Source: an uncultured Sphaerochaeta sp. (GTDB lineage: Bacteria; Spirochaetota; Spirochaetia; Sphaerochaetales; Sphaerochaetaceae). Taken from it: a stretch of 64,000 bases of DNA. The position numbers and the translations under genes were made by a program. Below, piece after piece: positions 1 through 7,989 of this stretch. How positions within the stretch are numbered: the stretch's first letter is position 1; each line of letters begins with the position of its first letter. Location: assembly GCF_963677075.1 (NCBI RefSeq), contig NZ_OY781873.1, positions 124,001 through 188,000 of the forward strand. Direction: 5' to 3'. The notes under the pieces are model-generated. The model was not told the DNA's origin, ran no database searches, and saw nothing but the letters and a program-made list of their open reading frames with translations.

Positions 1-641
1 TGGGTGTCCATGTAGATTCTGCGGTTCTGCAGGTTTACAGTACAACCATTCTCATCAAGCTCACCAGCAGAGTGGATGAAACGGAAGAAATCATCCTTCT
101 CATCGTCCTTCATGTTGAGGAAGTGGCTGTATGCAGTGCGGTACAGGATATTCTCGGAGTGAGCAACGTACCAGCTATCGGTGAACTGCACACAAGGAAT
201 GGTGAACGGGCTCTGGGTAGGACCTTCAGAGTAGAACAACACAACTGCGTCCTTGCCCTTCATGATGCCCTTGGCAATGCCCATGATCTCACTGAGGCCT
301 TCTTCATACTCGACGGAGTTCAAGGAAGCCATCTTATCCATGTTCTCTTTGTAGACCATGAAACGGGTGTTCTTCTTGTCGCGAGCCTGGTCGCCATAAC
401 CGTCCCAGTGGATGGTCTGCTTGGAGTTTGCAAGAGGGTGCTCCTCGCCTTTAGCCAGAGCCTGTTCTCTTACATACTGGGTGTCTTTTTCACTGTCATC
501 ACATACATAGATGGATTTGGGATCACAGTGCTCAGCGAAGGTTCCAACGAAGTCCATCACCTTGTCATTTTTCAAGGCTGCAAGCTTCTGGAAACTCTCT
601 TCACTCATCTTTTCTTTTAGCAATGTTTCAAATTTACTCAT
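1..641 (-). CDS. pckG: Phosphoenolpyruvate carboxykinase (GTP), N-terminal part
   Basis: This is the first 213 codons; the gene runs off the left edge. The reading begins MSKFETLLKEKMSEESFQKL at an ATG (639-641) with a good AGGGAG ribosome site 5 bases before it. The N-terminal lobe of GTP-type PEPCK is recognisable: HCDPKSIYVCDDSEKD (substrate-lobe start) and, further on, FYSEGPTQSP followed by QFTDSWYVAHS, matching the family segment that ends in TDSPYVV. The enzyme interconverts oxaloacetate and phosphoenolpyruvate with GTP/GDP in the cytosol; in fermenters it often runs toward oxaloacetate. The catalytic P-loop and kinase-like motifs lie outside the window. Confidence 0.85.
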   Translation of the reverse strand, partial: MSKFETLLKEKMSEESFQKLAALKNDKVMDFVGTFAEHCDPKSIYVCDDSEKDTQYVREQALAKGEEHPLANSKQTIHWDGYGDQARDKKNTRFMVYKENMDKMASLNSVEYEEGLSEIMGIAKGIMKGKDAVVLFYSEGPTQSPFTIPCVQFTDSWYVAHSENILYRTAYSHFLNMKDDEKDDFFRFIHSAGELDENGCTVNLQNRRIYMDT

Positions 642-696
642 ATTTTCTCCCTATGGATAAGGTTATACCTAATCATTGCATGTATGGCCCGATTAT

Positions 697-1011
697 TCAA
701 CCACACCGGCTTAAAAACGACGTTTCCATAAAAAAAATGAGTTGTTTTATTGTGATAAAAAGCATATTTCTCTGTGTATTTTTGAATAAATCATCAACAT
801 TACTATATAAATACTGGGAATCCATCAGTTTTGTACTTCTGTCGATTTTTACCTCATATATAGCTCTAAGCAGACTTTTCTGGGATTCTTCCTGCATAGA
901 TTTGTCTTCTAAACCTACAAAAAGAGTATCAAAGGAGGGCAAGAATTCTGCAAAACGAACTCTCCATCCATAACAGAAATGGAGCGCTTTCACCTTAGCA
1001 ATAATGAGCAT
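697..1011 (-). CDS. Doubtful small ORF, 104 aa, no recognised family
   Basis: The frame opens at ATG 1011 and ends 55 bases before the pckG start codon. The translation contains a plausible mixed stretch (FAEFLPSFDTLFVGLEDKSM) but has no known motif, no signal peptide and no ribosome site before the ATG. Base composition is more AT-rich than the neighbouring genes. It may be chance, or the decayed remainder of a gene. It is listed only because it fills most of the gap. Confidence 0.2.
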   Translation of the reverse strand: MLIIAKVKALHFCYGWRVRFAEFLPSFDTLFVGLEDKSMQEESQKSLLRAIYEVKIDRSTKLMDSQYLYSNVDDLFKNTQRNMLFITIKQLIFFMETSFLSRCG

Positions 1012-1056
1012 AGGAGCAATCGGAATAATGAGAAAATGGAGTACATCTGAATGTTA

Positions 1057-1070
1057 GTCGACATGTCGAC
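1057..1070. repeat. 14-bp perfect palindrome GTCGACATGTCGAC
   Basis: The two GTCGAC hexamers flank AT and form a perfect inverted repeat with no loop. It lies 46 bases past the stop of the lipoprotein operon and far upstream of pckG. It lacks a U-tract, so it is not an intrinsic terminator. It could be a protein-binding site, but nothing else supports that. Confidence 0.4.
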
Positions 1071-1115
1071 CTACTTTCAAATCATTTAAACTCCGCTTCC
1101 AAAATCTTCCGGCTT

Positions 1116-2993
1116 CTACAAGAAACGGGCTGGCCGGACACACCACGGGGTAGTACTGCTCACAAATGTAGAATAAACGAATGTGGGAGAGAATTTTTGA
1201 ATGTACGCTGCGGTATCATTGAATTGTGTAGAGGTCCAATATAAGGAATCTTCCTGGAAAGTAGAGAGAGGATTGTATTGGTTGTGTAAAACCGTAACCA
1301 TCTCTTCCATCTCCGCCTTACTGGGAAGGAACCAGTCATCATACCCATTATGCACAAGGACAGATGCAAGACGAGGAGCATACTCATCAGTGGCTCCACC
1401 AGCAGCAACCAAATTCTCCGTGGAGAGCCTCCCAGAGCCTAGGTTTTGGTAGGTCTCTGTAGCTCCATAGCTGCCAAAGGGGAATTGGCTGGCTGCTGTC
1501 TCATAGCCAAGAAGGGAGCTATCACACGTGGCAGTCCCATCGCCCAGTACCCGTAGGTCGTCAGGAGCAGCTTCCAGGTATCGTTTCATCGGATAGTAGA
1601 GCTTCAATTGCTCTTGATCATCATAGATCTTCACATCTGCTATATATCCCTTGAAGGCTTGACGAATATTGGGATAGTCGCTCCCGATGCGAAGCTTTCT
1701 CCCCGTTGCATTGAGATACACATCATTTCCCGCACCAGGAACACCGTCATTCCTGTTTCGTACTAAATTGGTTACCTCAAATACATCAGAACCCGTTCCG
1801 TCTGCGTCCCCATCGTCAACGAACAGACGAATCGTCTGGTGCACCTCATCACGTACCCACTTTAAATGAATCCACTGATCCTTACGAACGTCATAGCTGT
1901 AGACAATGTCACGGGTTCCTCCGTCCCACCATATTCGGGGATTCCCATTGGTATATACTTCCCATCCCATGGTATGGGTATTCACAGCACCTGTGGTTCC
2001 ATCATAATTCCCCGCAATAATCCCTACCCTGTCTGCGGCTTTATGATCGCTATACACATAGATTTTTGCCTCAAATACATTGGGAATGATTGCAAGATCC
2101 TGACTCAGCTCCAAGTACGATCCTGAGTCAAAGAACTTCATGCCCGAGTAGCCATCTATGGTTGACCTGATCGGTCCATGTATAGAGGCTCCATTTGTCC
2201 CCACTGCATCTGGCTCTGTTTCTTCATCATACGCATAAAACACCAATCCACCAGCCGGACCGATATCCCCGATATCGTAGGAGCCGACATCAAAACGTAT
2301 GGAATGCGAGGTCACCTTACCTTCAACAATGTGGGGATAGAAGGCTTGTGTATCCATAATTGTCGTATAATCCATCAGAATTATTTGTATCTGGTACCAC
2401 CCAGCAGGCAACGAGATATCGGGCACAACCATCCCATTGAAAGGAACAGAGTATGTAGTCATGGATTGGCTATCACCGTTCTCATCAAATACCTTTACCC
2501 TGACATAGGGATCATTGATCTGATCATAGGTACCCTCGATGGCCACGGAGATGGACAAGGTACCTTTACCAGAGCAGGGAACAATACGGGCGGACACCTC
2601 ACTCACCTTCCCTCGTTGCACAGCAACAGAAAGAGGACCTCCCTCCAGTTCAGCTACGATGCTTCCTGCGCTATTTTTTCCTGCAACGCGCATACTCCAA
2701 CTTCCAACCGTTAACCCTTCAATGACAAAGGAGGTATCGCTTCCCTTGTTCTTGGTGGTAGTGACTATTGTCCCATCAGCCTTGGTCAGAGTAATTGTGT
2801 ATGTCTGAACCACAAGATCAACACCATCAGGCTCAATGTTCAGGGACTTTTCGGTACTTGGTTCAACAATGGTTACACTCAGCACACCCTCAGGAGCAAG
2901 GCTCAAATCACAGGAAGAGAAAACAAGCAGGAACAGCATTGCAAGCATGAGCAGTGTTAGTATTTTCTGTTGTCTCTCTATCATCTTGTGCAT
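1116..2993 (-). CDS. Lipoprotein with paralogous N-domain, LamG-like fold and DUF1566/Lcl C-domain
   Basis: Protein of 625 aa. The signal peptide ends at a lipobox (LVFSSC, Cys about 28). Residues about 30-235 form a beta-rich module shared with the upstream genes (ITLTKADG, VIEGLTVGSWSMRVAG). A glycine linker (GDIGPAGGLVFYA) follows, then a concanavalin/LamG-like region at about 280-470 (GSYLELSQDL, WIHLKWVRDE). The C-terminus is of Lcl/DUF1566 type (DWFLPSKAEMEEM, YWTSTQ, CVRPAR). It is probably a surface-anchored binding or adhesion protein. It is the last gene of a four-gene operon, 13 bases after the preceding stop. The ligand is unknown. Confidence 0.8.
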   Translation of the reverse strand: MHKMIERQQKILTLLMLAMLFLLVFSSCDLSLAPEGVLSVTIVEPSTEKSLNIEPDGVDLVVQTYTITLTKADGTIVTTTKNKGSDTSFVIEGLTVGSWSMRVAGKNSAGSIVAELEGGPLSVAVQRGKVSEVSARIVPCSGKGTLSISVAIEGTYDQINDPYVRVKVFDENGDSQSMTTYSVPFNGMVVPDISLPAGWYQIQIILMDYTTIMDTQAFYPHIVEGKVTSHSIRFDVGSYDIGDIGPAGGLVFYAYDEETEPDAVGTNGASIHGPIRSTIDGYSGMKFFDSGSYLELSQDLAIIPNVFEAKIYVYSDHKAADRVGIIAGNYDGTTGAVNTHTMGWEVYTNGNPRIWWDGGTRDIVYSYDVRKDQWIHLKWVRDEVHQTIRLFVDDGDADGTGSDVFEVTNLVRNRNDGVPGAGNDVYLNATGRKLRIGSDYPNIRQAFKGYIADVKIYDDQEQLKLYYPMKRYLEAAPDDLRVLGDGTATCDSSLLGYETAASQFPFGSYGATETYQNLGSGRLSTENLVAAGGATDEYAPRLASVLVHNGYDDWFLPSKAEMEEMVTVLHNQYNPLSTFQEDSLYWTSTQFNDTAAYIQKFSPTFVYSTFVSSTTPWCVRPARFL

Positions 2994-3006
2994 CTATCTC
3001 AACTCC

Positions 3007-4551
3007 CTAGAATGACCGTATGGGGCGGACTGCATATTCAAAATATTTTTTTGTTGTTTTGGATGATCGGAAAAAAACCGAAAAATATGTATTCTCAGTC
3101 GAACTCCAATGCCAAAGTGATTCCACCGACTCAGCAAAATCTGCATTATTTGCAACGAATGCTTCCAGCTCATCAATAGAGGGTAAAAACCAATCGGTAA
3201 AATCTGGATAGCCATATTGCGTACAAGCATATGCTGCACTGCTGGTATGCCCTTCTTGGGCTATGATTGCAGCAGTATTTGCCTCACCGCTTCCTATATC
3301 CCTAGAAGTTCCAACAAGTACATTAGTAATATTGCTCCAAGCCATTGGAGTAGACAGATCTTCCGGTGCTCCTTCCAAATAGGTCCATCCTTCATATTCT
3401 CCCTCTATATCACAGAAGAAGACCCAGCCCCCTGCTTGACCATGATTGCCAATAGTGTAGGCTGGTTTAATGGCCATGGTGATTTCCTCTCCATTGACGA
3501 CCCCTCCGTCCTTCACAGCTACCAATACCCTGTGGGTACCATGCTCGCTGAACCTATGGGAGAATGTTTTATTTGTTTCTCCGCTTATAGCAACACCATC
3601 AACATACCACTGGTAGGAGGCTGTAGGGCTCTCATAGGTACAAGAGAAGTGTTGTAGCACACCTGCATAGGCTACTTCATCAGCTCTGACTTGGGTGATA
3701 GCCAAATTCTCCAGAGCTTGCTCCATATCCTCGGTAAAGCTCCAGTCTATAGATCCGGTTACCAACATTTCATCGGTGATGTCCAACACACCGATTGTCC
3801 CGGTTGCATCATTCGGTACTACTTGGGCGAAGTCGATACTACGATAGTAGAGCGTTGCATCCCCTGTGGCATTCTGGGGAATAAGGCGGGTCTGGATCTC
3901 ATACCAGCCAGGAACCAAGTTCGATAAGGTTCTGGTAGCGGTATGTGCAGCATCATTTACTACAATCAATTCACTATAACTGCTGTTGTCCTCGTACACA
4001 CTGGCATGTTCATTGTATCCCCTCACCTCTATCTCCAATCTTGGATTATTCAGGATGAGAGAGGAACCTTGGTCTTGTTGGGGCCAGTTCACGGTAAGCG
4101 AGAGAGACCCCGTTCCTTCAGTGATGGGAACCATGGCAAGGGATGCAGAGGTGACTTCCCCACGTTTTACACTGCACTGTATCGATCTGCTTTCTTCTTG
4201 GTTCTTTTCCAGTGTAGCTATCTGCTGACCACTCACCTGGGATTCCCCTGCATCCCATCCATTGTAGCCAACAACCTCGATGGTCCAGATTCCAGGAAGC
4301 AGTCCTTCGATAACTAAGGAATCTTGTTTTCCCACCTCATAAGTTTTCGTCTCACTCCCACTGGTCAACGTAATCTTGTAGGAGGCTATATCCAAGGGGA
4401 TGGAAGGAAGATAGATTTCCCTTGCCTTTGGCTCAGAAAAATGAATCGCGAGTCCCCCAGATTCAGTGGAGCTATACTCAGCACAACCACTAAAAAGAAA
4501 CAGGAAAGAGAGAACAAAAAGCAGAATCAAAGAGGGGCGAATATGTTTCAT
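3007..4551 (-). CDS. Lipoprotein with paralogous N-domain, PKD-like and DUF1566-like domains
   Basis: Protein of 514 aa with lipobox LFSGC (Cys about 23). The N-terminal module (YKITLTSGS, VIEGLLPGIWTIEVVGYNGW) is shared with the other three operon genes. A PKD/Ig-like domain sits at about 295-365 (ASYQWYVDGVAISG, RFSEHGTHRVLVAV). The C-terminus resembles DUF1566/Lcl (GNHGQAGGWVFF, DWFLPSIDELEAF, HWSSTE, YAVRPI). The ATG shares one base with the upstream TGA (TGATG at 4549-4553), so translation is probably coupled. Likely exposed at the cell surface; substrate not predictable. Confidence 0.8.
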   Translation of the reverse strand: MKHIRPSLILLFVLSFLFLFSGCAEYSSTESGGLAIHFSEPKAREIYLPSIPLDIASYKITLTSGSETKTYEVGKQDSLVIEGLLPGIWTIEVVGYNGWDAGESQVSGQQIATLEKNQEESRSIQCSVKRGEVTSASLAMVPITEGTGSLSLTVNWPQQDQGSSLILNNPRLEIEVRGYNEHASVYEDNSSYSELIVVNDAAHTATRTLSNLVPGWYEIQTRLIPQNATGDATLYYRSIDFAQVVPNDATGTIGVLDITDEMLVTGSIDWSFTEDMEQALENLAITQVRADEVAYAGVLQHFSCTYESPTASYQWYVDGVAISGETNKTFSHRFSEHGTHRVLVAVKDGGVVNGEEITMAIKPAYTIGNHGQAGGWVFFCDIEGEYEGWTYLEGAPEDLSTPMAWSNITNVLVGTSRDIGSGEANTAAIIAQEGHTSSAAYACTQYGYPDFTDWFLPSIDELEAFVANNADFAESVESLWHWSSTENTYFSVFFRSSKTTKKYFEYAVRPIRSF

Positions 4552-5753
4552 CAGTCAACCTCCCCTTGTTCCACCGTGAGCTCCCACTGTGCCATTCCCC
4601 AGTTGGTAAGAATCCCACCGCTATCTTCTTCTGTTACGCTGCTGGTGATGGTGTACTGACCAGCTTCTGTAAAACTATAGAGAAGGATCTCTGGGGGAAC
4701 CTCATCGCTTTCAGTTTCGCTTTCCACCTTTTCTCCATTCACATACCAGGTATAGGACAGAGAAGATTCACTTCCTTGACCGGTGACAGCAACGGTGAAC
4801 TCCCCTTTCTGATCAGGGTCCAAGGTAGAGGGAGCAGTGGAAGTGAAAGAAACCCCAAGAGGATCGAGATGTTCCTCTATCGGGATTGTTATACTTCCTG
4901 TTTGTAGGGCTGGATCAAGCAAGGAGATATCCAAGGAAGTAGTCCCATCATCCATAACACTCGCAAACCGAACTCCCTTCCAGAGCCTTACAAAAGATGC
5001 TTCTGTGCGGAGTTCTACCGAGATTTCATACAACCCAGCAGGGAGGGCACTGAGTGCAAGCTGAATAGCTCTTCCCTCTGGAAGCATTCCAGTTTCCGGT
5101 GAAAGCTCTACAGAGAGAGCGTCATCTGTCTCTTGGCCGGTGATGGTGTACCCACCCAGAGGGGTAGCAACTTGCACCCCTTGTAAGGATAACACCTCAC
5201 TCAAAGGGGTTATGGACACTGCCAAACCTGGTTTGGTAGAGAGGAGATCGAGATCAACAAGGGACCAGTCCAAGGAGAGGGAAAGCTCTCCCTCTCCTAC
5301 CCAGTAGGGAACCAAGGTGCAATCAACAACTGAAACCTCACCCCGTCTTACCTCAAAGGAGATTAATCGATCCTGCAGGGTTGAGTCATACCCAAGGGAG
5401 CGAAGCATCTTGCCCTCTGTATTCTTTGCTTGTACCCGGAGCTTCCAAGTTCCGGTTGGCAAGGTATCGAAGGTAGTCTGTTGCACCTCAGAATCGAGCG
5501 TTCGCTCCAAAACCAGAGTTGTACGCTCAGGACCATAGAGGGTTAGATCATAGCTGGCAATCTCAAGGTCGAGGTCAGGGTTTATGAAAGCTGTTTCCTT
5601 GGTTTTCTCTATTGAGCGGTCCAAGGAAATATGGACCGCTCCTCCTGGCGAAGCAGTGCAGGAGGCAAAGAGCAGAAGCACAACGAAAGAGCCAATCAAG
5701 AAGATTGACAGTCTGTTGAATATTCTCTGTTCGTTGCCCCTGTTTCTCATCAC
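4551..5753 (-). CDS. Lipoprotein with paralogous N-domain and PKD-like C-domain
   Basis: Protein of 400 aa with signal peptide and lipobox LLFASC (Cys about 32). The N-terminal module (ASYDLTLYGPE, LPTGTWKLRVQAKN, RRGEVSVVDCTLVP) is the same one found in its neighbours. A PKD-like domain closes the protein (SLSYTWYVNGEK, YSFTEAGQYTITSSV). Unlike the two downstream paralogues it has no DUF1566-type C-terminal domain. It lies 14 bases after the upstream gene and overlaps the next start by one base. Confidence 0.8.
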   Translation of the reverse strand: MMRNRGNEQRIFNRLSIFLIGSFVVLLLFASCTASPGGAVHISLDRSIEKTKETAFINPDLDLEIASYDLTLYGPERTTLVLERTLDSEVQQTTFDTLPTGTWKLRVQAKNTEGKMLRSLGYDSTLQDRLISFEVRRGEVSVVDCTLVPYWVGEGELSLSLDWSLVDLDLLSTKPGLAVSITPLSEVLSLQGVQVATPLGGYTITGQETDDALSVELSPETGMLPEGRAIQLALSALPAGLYEISVELRTEASFVRLWKGVRFASVMDDGTTSLDISLLDPALQTGSITIPIEEHLDPLGVSFTSTAPSTLDPDQKGEFTVAVTGQGSESSLSYTWYVNGEKVESETESDEVPPEILLYSFTEAGQYTITSSVTEEDSGGILTNWGMAQWELTVEQGEVD

Positions 5754-5767
5754 GTTATATTCCTGTT

Positions 5768-7246
5768 TTAATTAAATCCAATTTCAAACGTGTCGCTCCC
5801 CCAACGAGTCAGGTTTCCAGTAGTGTTATCTAGCTCGTAGGCAAAGACACACAGTCCTTGTGAGATAGATACGGTGCATGTGTTGCTCGTGGTTTTCTCA
5901 AGGAACGCTCCGCCATCGCCATACCAGACATAGGTAAGGCCTGTAACAGGATTACTATCATAAGTTACGGTAGCAACATAAGTTCCAGGTGATTCTGTAT
6001 CCTCTGCAACTGTAACATTCAGCAACTCTTTCGTTCCAAGACCAGAGCCGACCACCACCTCATGGGATGCACTACCCCAGTTGACTGCAGTCTCTCCATT
6101 TTTCTCATACACCACCGCTGTAACCGTGTATTGGCCAGCCTCGCTGAAGGAATAGATCATGGAAGCAGCAGTTTGGTCACTTACCAACTCTCCATTCACA
6201 TACCAGGCATAGCTCAAGGTGTTTGCTTCATCCGCACCAGTGGCTTCGACTTCAAAGGAACCGTATGCTTCTGAGCCAAATCCATCAGTATTCGGATAGT
6301 TGATACCTTCTGGGCTTCCCATCTCAGTGAAGCTTACGCTAAGCGGATCCATATCCTCACTGATCGAGAGATCGAGGCTTCCTGTTGCGAAGCTGGTTGC
6401 ATCAGTAATGGTGAATGTCCCAGTTGTTTTAACCGCATCTGCACTAGCACCATCATCAATGACTCGCACATACCCCATACGTTTCAGCTGAGTAACGTTG
6501 CTGGTCTGACTACTGGAGGAGGTCAAGGTGGCAACTACCTCATACCAACCGACAGGTAGTTCGGTAAAGGAGATGGTGGAGGAATTTCCCCCAGCATCCA
6601 AAGTACCTGCTTTTGTCTCGGTAGTAACTGATTTGCTAGATGCGTCGTTCCAATTCGTGGTTGGATAGTTGCTGAATCTATCATTAATCTGGGTAACTTT
6701 TACACTTACATCAGGATTATTGTAGAGTTTCTGTTCATCCACAGAATTCAGTGCAGCCCAGTCAATAACAATATCTAAAGCTCCGGTATCACTCCGCATA
6801 GGAACCAAGACAGCCTGTTTGCTGGTAATTGTACCTCGTTGGATAGAAAATGTAGTAGAACCTTGATCCAAGTAGGCAATTTGCTCACCAGAAACTTCGT
6901 TGGTGTTATCATTCCACCCATTGTAGCCTGCAATTTCCATACCCCAAAGCCCAGGTTCCAAGGCCTCAAGGACAATCGGTGATCCATCTGCCTTGCGATG
7001 ATACACCATTCCATCAAAGCCCCTATCAGTTCCTGGAGAAATGAGCGTAATCTTGTACCCCTCAATATTCATATCATTGCCAGTAAGGGTATTGGTGCTT
7101 GTAAAGATATTCCTGGTCATCGCCTCCTGCACCTGGACAACAAGACTCCCTTCAAGCACTCCAGATTCCATGCTACACCCTGGAATAAGTAAAAATGCAA
7201 GGAATGCCATGGTAAGCATCAGGTAATTGTTCCATCGCCTTTTCAT
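5768..7246 (-). CDS. Lipoprotein with paralogous N-domain and two PKD-like repeats; first gene of operon
   Basis: Protein of 492 aa. The start is set at ATG 7246, which follows a strong AAGGAGA site at 6-7 bases; an upstream in-frame extension has neither a ribosome site nor a signal peptide. The lipobox is LLIPGC (Cys about 24). The N-terminal module (YKITLISPGTDRG, LEPGLWGMEIAGYNGW, SIQRGTITSKQAVLVP) is followed by a PKD-like domain (LSYAWYVNGELVSD, YSFSEAGQYTVTAV) and a second related repeat at the C-terminus (GLTYVWYGDGG). It heads the four-gene operon. A probable activator palindrome and a -10 element lie upstream. Confidence 0.8.
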   Translation of the reverse strand: MKRRWNNYLMLTMAFLAFLLIPGCSMESGVLEGSLVVQVQEAMTRNIFTSTNTLTGNDMNIEGYKITLISPGTDRGFDGMVYHRKADGSPIVLEALEPGLWGMEIAGYNGWNDNTNEVSGEQIAYLDQGSTTFSIQRGTITSKQAVLVPMRSDTGALDIVIDWAALNSVDEQKLYNNPDVSVKVTQINDRFSNYPTTNWNDASSKSVTTETKAGTLDAGGNSSTISFTELPVGWYEVVATLTSSSSQTSNVTQLKRMGYVRVIDDGASADAVKTTGTFTITDATSFATGSLDLSISEDMDPLSVSFTEMGSPEGINYPNTDGFGSEAYGSFEVEATGADEANTLSYAWYVNGELVSDQTAASMIYSFSEAGQYTVTAVVYEKNGETAVNWGSASHEVVVGSGLGTKELLNVTVAEDTESPGTYVATVTYDSNPVTGLTYVWYGDGGAFLEKTTSNTCTVSISQGLCVFAYELDNTTGNLTRWGSDTFEIGFN

Positions 7247-7369
7247 TGTTTCTATCTCCTTTTTTGCGAACATACACAGTACTGAAACGAGAACTATCCT
7301 TGCCTCGCTTCTTTCAGAGCATGGATACTTCACATTCTTCTGGGCATGACATATGGCCATACCAATCAA

Positions 7370-7415
7370 ATTGTACTGAGTGTATATAAGATGGAGACAG
7401 TATCGCTTCCGATAC
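7370..7415 (-). promoter_or_regulatory. Activator-type promoter of the lipoprotein operon: palindrome 7400-7415 plus -10
   Basis: GTATCG-CTTC-CGATAC (7400-7415) is a perfect 6-4-6 inverted repeat one base past the stop of the LuxR half-gene. Reading on the minus strand, a TACAAT -10 hexamer (7375-7370) starts 24 bases after it, and no -35 match lies between. This puts the palindrome centre near -44, as expected for a class II activator. The same 6-4-6 repeat occurs at 10135-10150. A half-site GATACCTA follows at 7423-7430. Binding by the adjacent LuxR-type regulator is inferred. Confidence 0.55.
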
Positions 7416-7416
7416 T

Positions 7417-7953
7417 TTAGACGATACCTAGTTCAAGAGCTCTTCTGACGGCTTCAGCTCTTTTTCGTACATCCAATTTCTTGTATAGGGCAGTCAGATG
7501 CTTCCGTACCGTTACCTCTGCAACAAATAGGCGGCTCGCAATTGCCTGATTTGTTTTACCTTGAACCAACAACGAAAGGATTTCGAGCTCACGACTACTG
7601 AGCATCTTCAATACCTTCACATCATCAAGTCCATCTTTCATGGTGGCAAAGTAATCGAGCACAAGTGAGATAACCTTGTCTAAATATGTAGAAAAAGCAA
7701 TGGTTTGTGCGTTCTGGGGAAGCAACATACCTGCCTGGTACCGCTTCTTGACATTGAGAAGGATATCCATGATATCTGAGCTGTATTCTGCAAACGGAAC
7801 AATTAGATCATCCGAAAATCCTATCTCCAATGCCCTGATAAGGGAAATCTCTGCACTGGTTGCATCATACAGGTGATTTTTTGCTATAGCTTCCTGAATA
7901 TATGTGTGGAGATATCCCAACTGGTTGGAGAATATTCTGAAGGTCTCTTTCAT
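7417..7953 (-). CDS. LuxR-type DNA-binding C-terminal half of a split MalT-like activator
   Basis: This 178-aa frame ends in a LuxR helix-turn-helix: LSSRELEILSLLVQGKTNQA, IASRLFVAEVTVRKHLTALY, KKLDVRKRAEAVRRALELG. Its first residues (FRIFSNQLGYLHTYIQEAIA) are the usual helical linker of STAND/LuxR proteins, not an independent start. It is in the same frame as the upstream 664-aa ATPase half; the two are separated by TAA (7990-7992) and 12 sense codons reading KSYIQLEVLCEK, which fit the family well. If expressed separately it would need reinitiation at ATG 7953, and no clear ribosome site is present. As part of a whole protein it would activate the flanking lipoprotein genes. Confidence 0.8.
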   Translation of the reverse strand: MKETFRIFSNQLGYLHTYIQEAIAKNHLYDATSAEISLIRALEIGFSDDLIVPFAEYSSDIMDILLNVKKRYQAGMLLPQNAQTIAFSTYLDKVISLVLDYFATMKDGLDDVKVLKMLSSRELEILSLLVQGKTNQAIASRLFVAEVTVRKHLTALYKKLDVRKRAEAVRRALELGIV

Positions 7954-7989
7954 CTTTTCACAGAGAACCTCTAGCTGGATGTATGATTT

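Larger units (their letters stand above)
642..1115. other. AT-rich intergenic region upstream of pckG
   Basis: Sequence of 474 bases between the pckG start and the stop of the lipoprotein gene at 1116. It must hold the pckG promoter, but no convincing -35/-10 pair was found by eye. It contains one doubtful small reading frame (697-1011) and one perfect palindrome (1057-1070). No RNA gene was recognised. Confidence 0.6.

Noticed and set aside
72..620. Long plus-strand reading frame of 182 codons
   Set aside because: It is antisense to the PEP carboxykinase reading, which has clear family motifs and a ribosome site.
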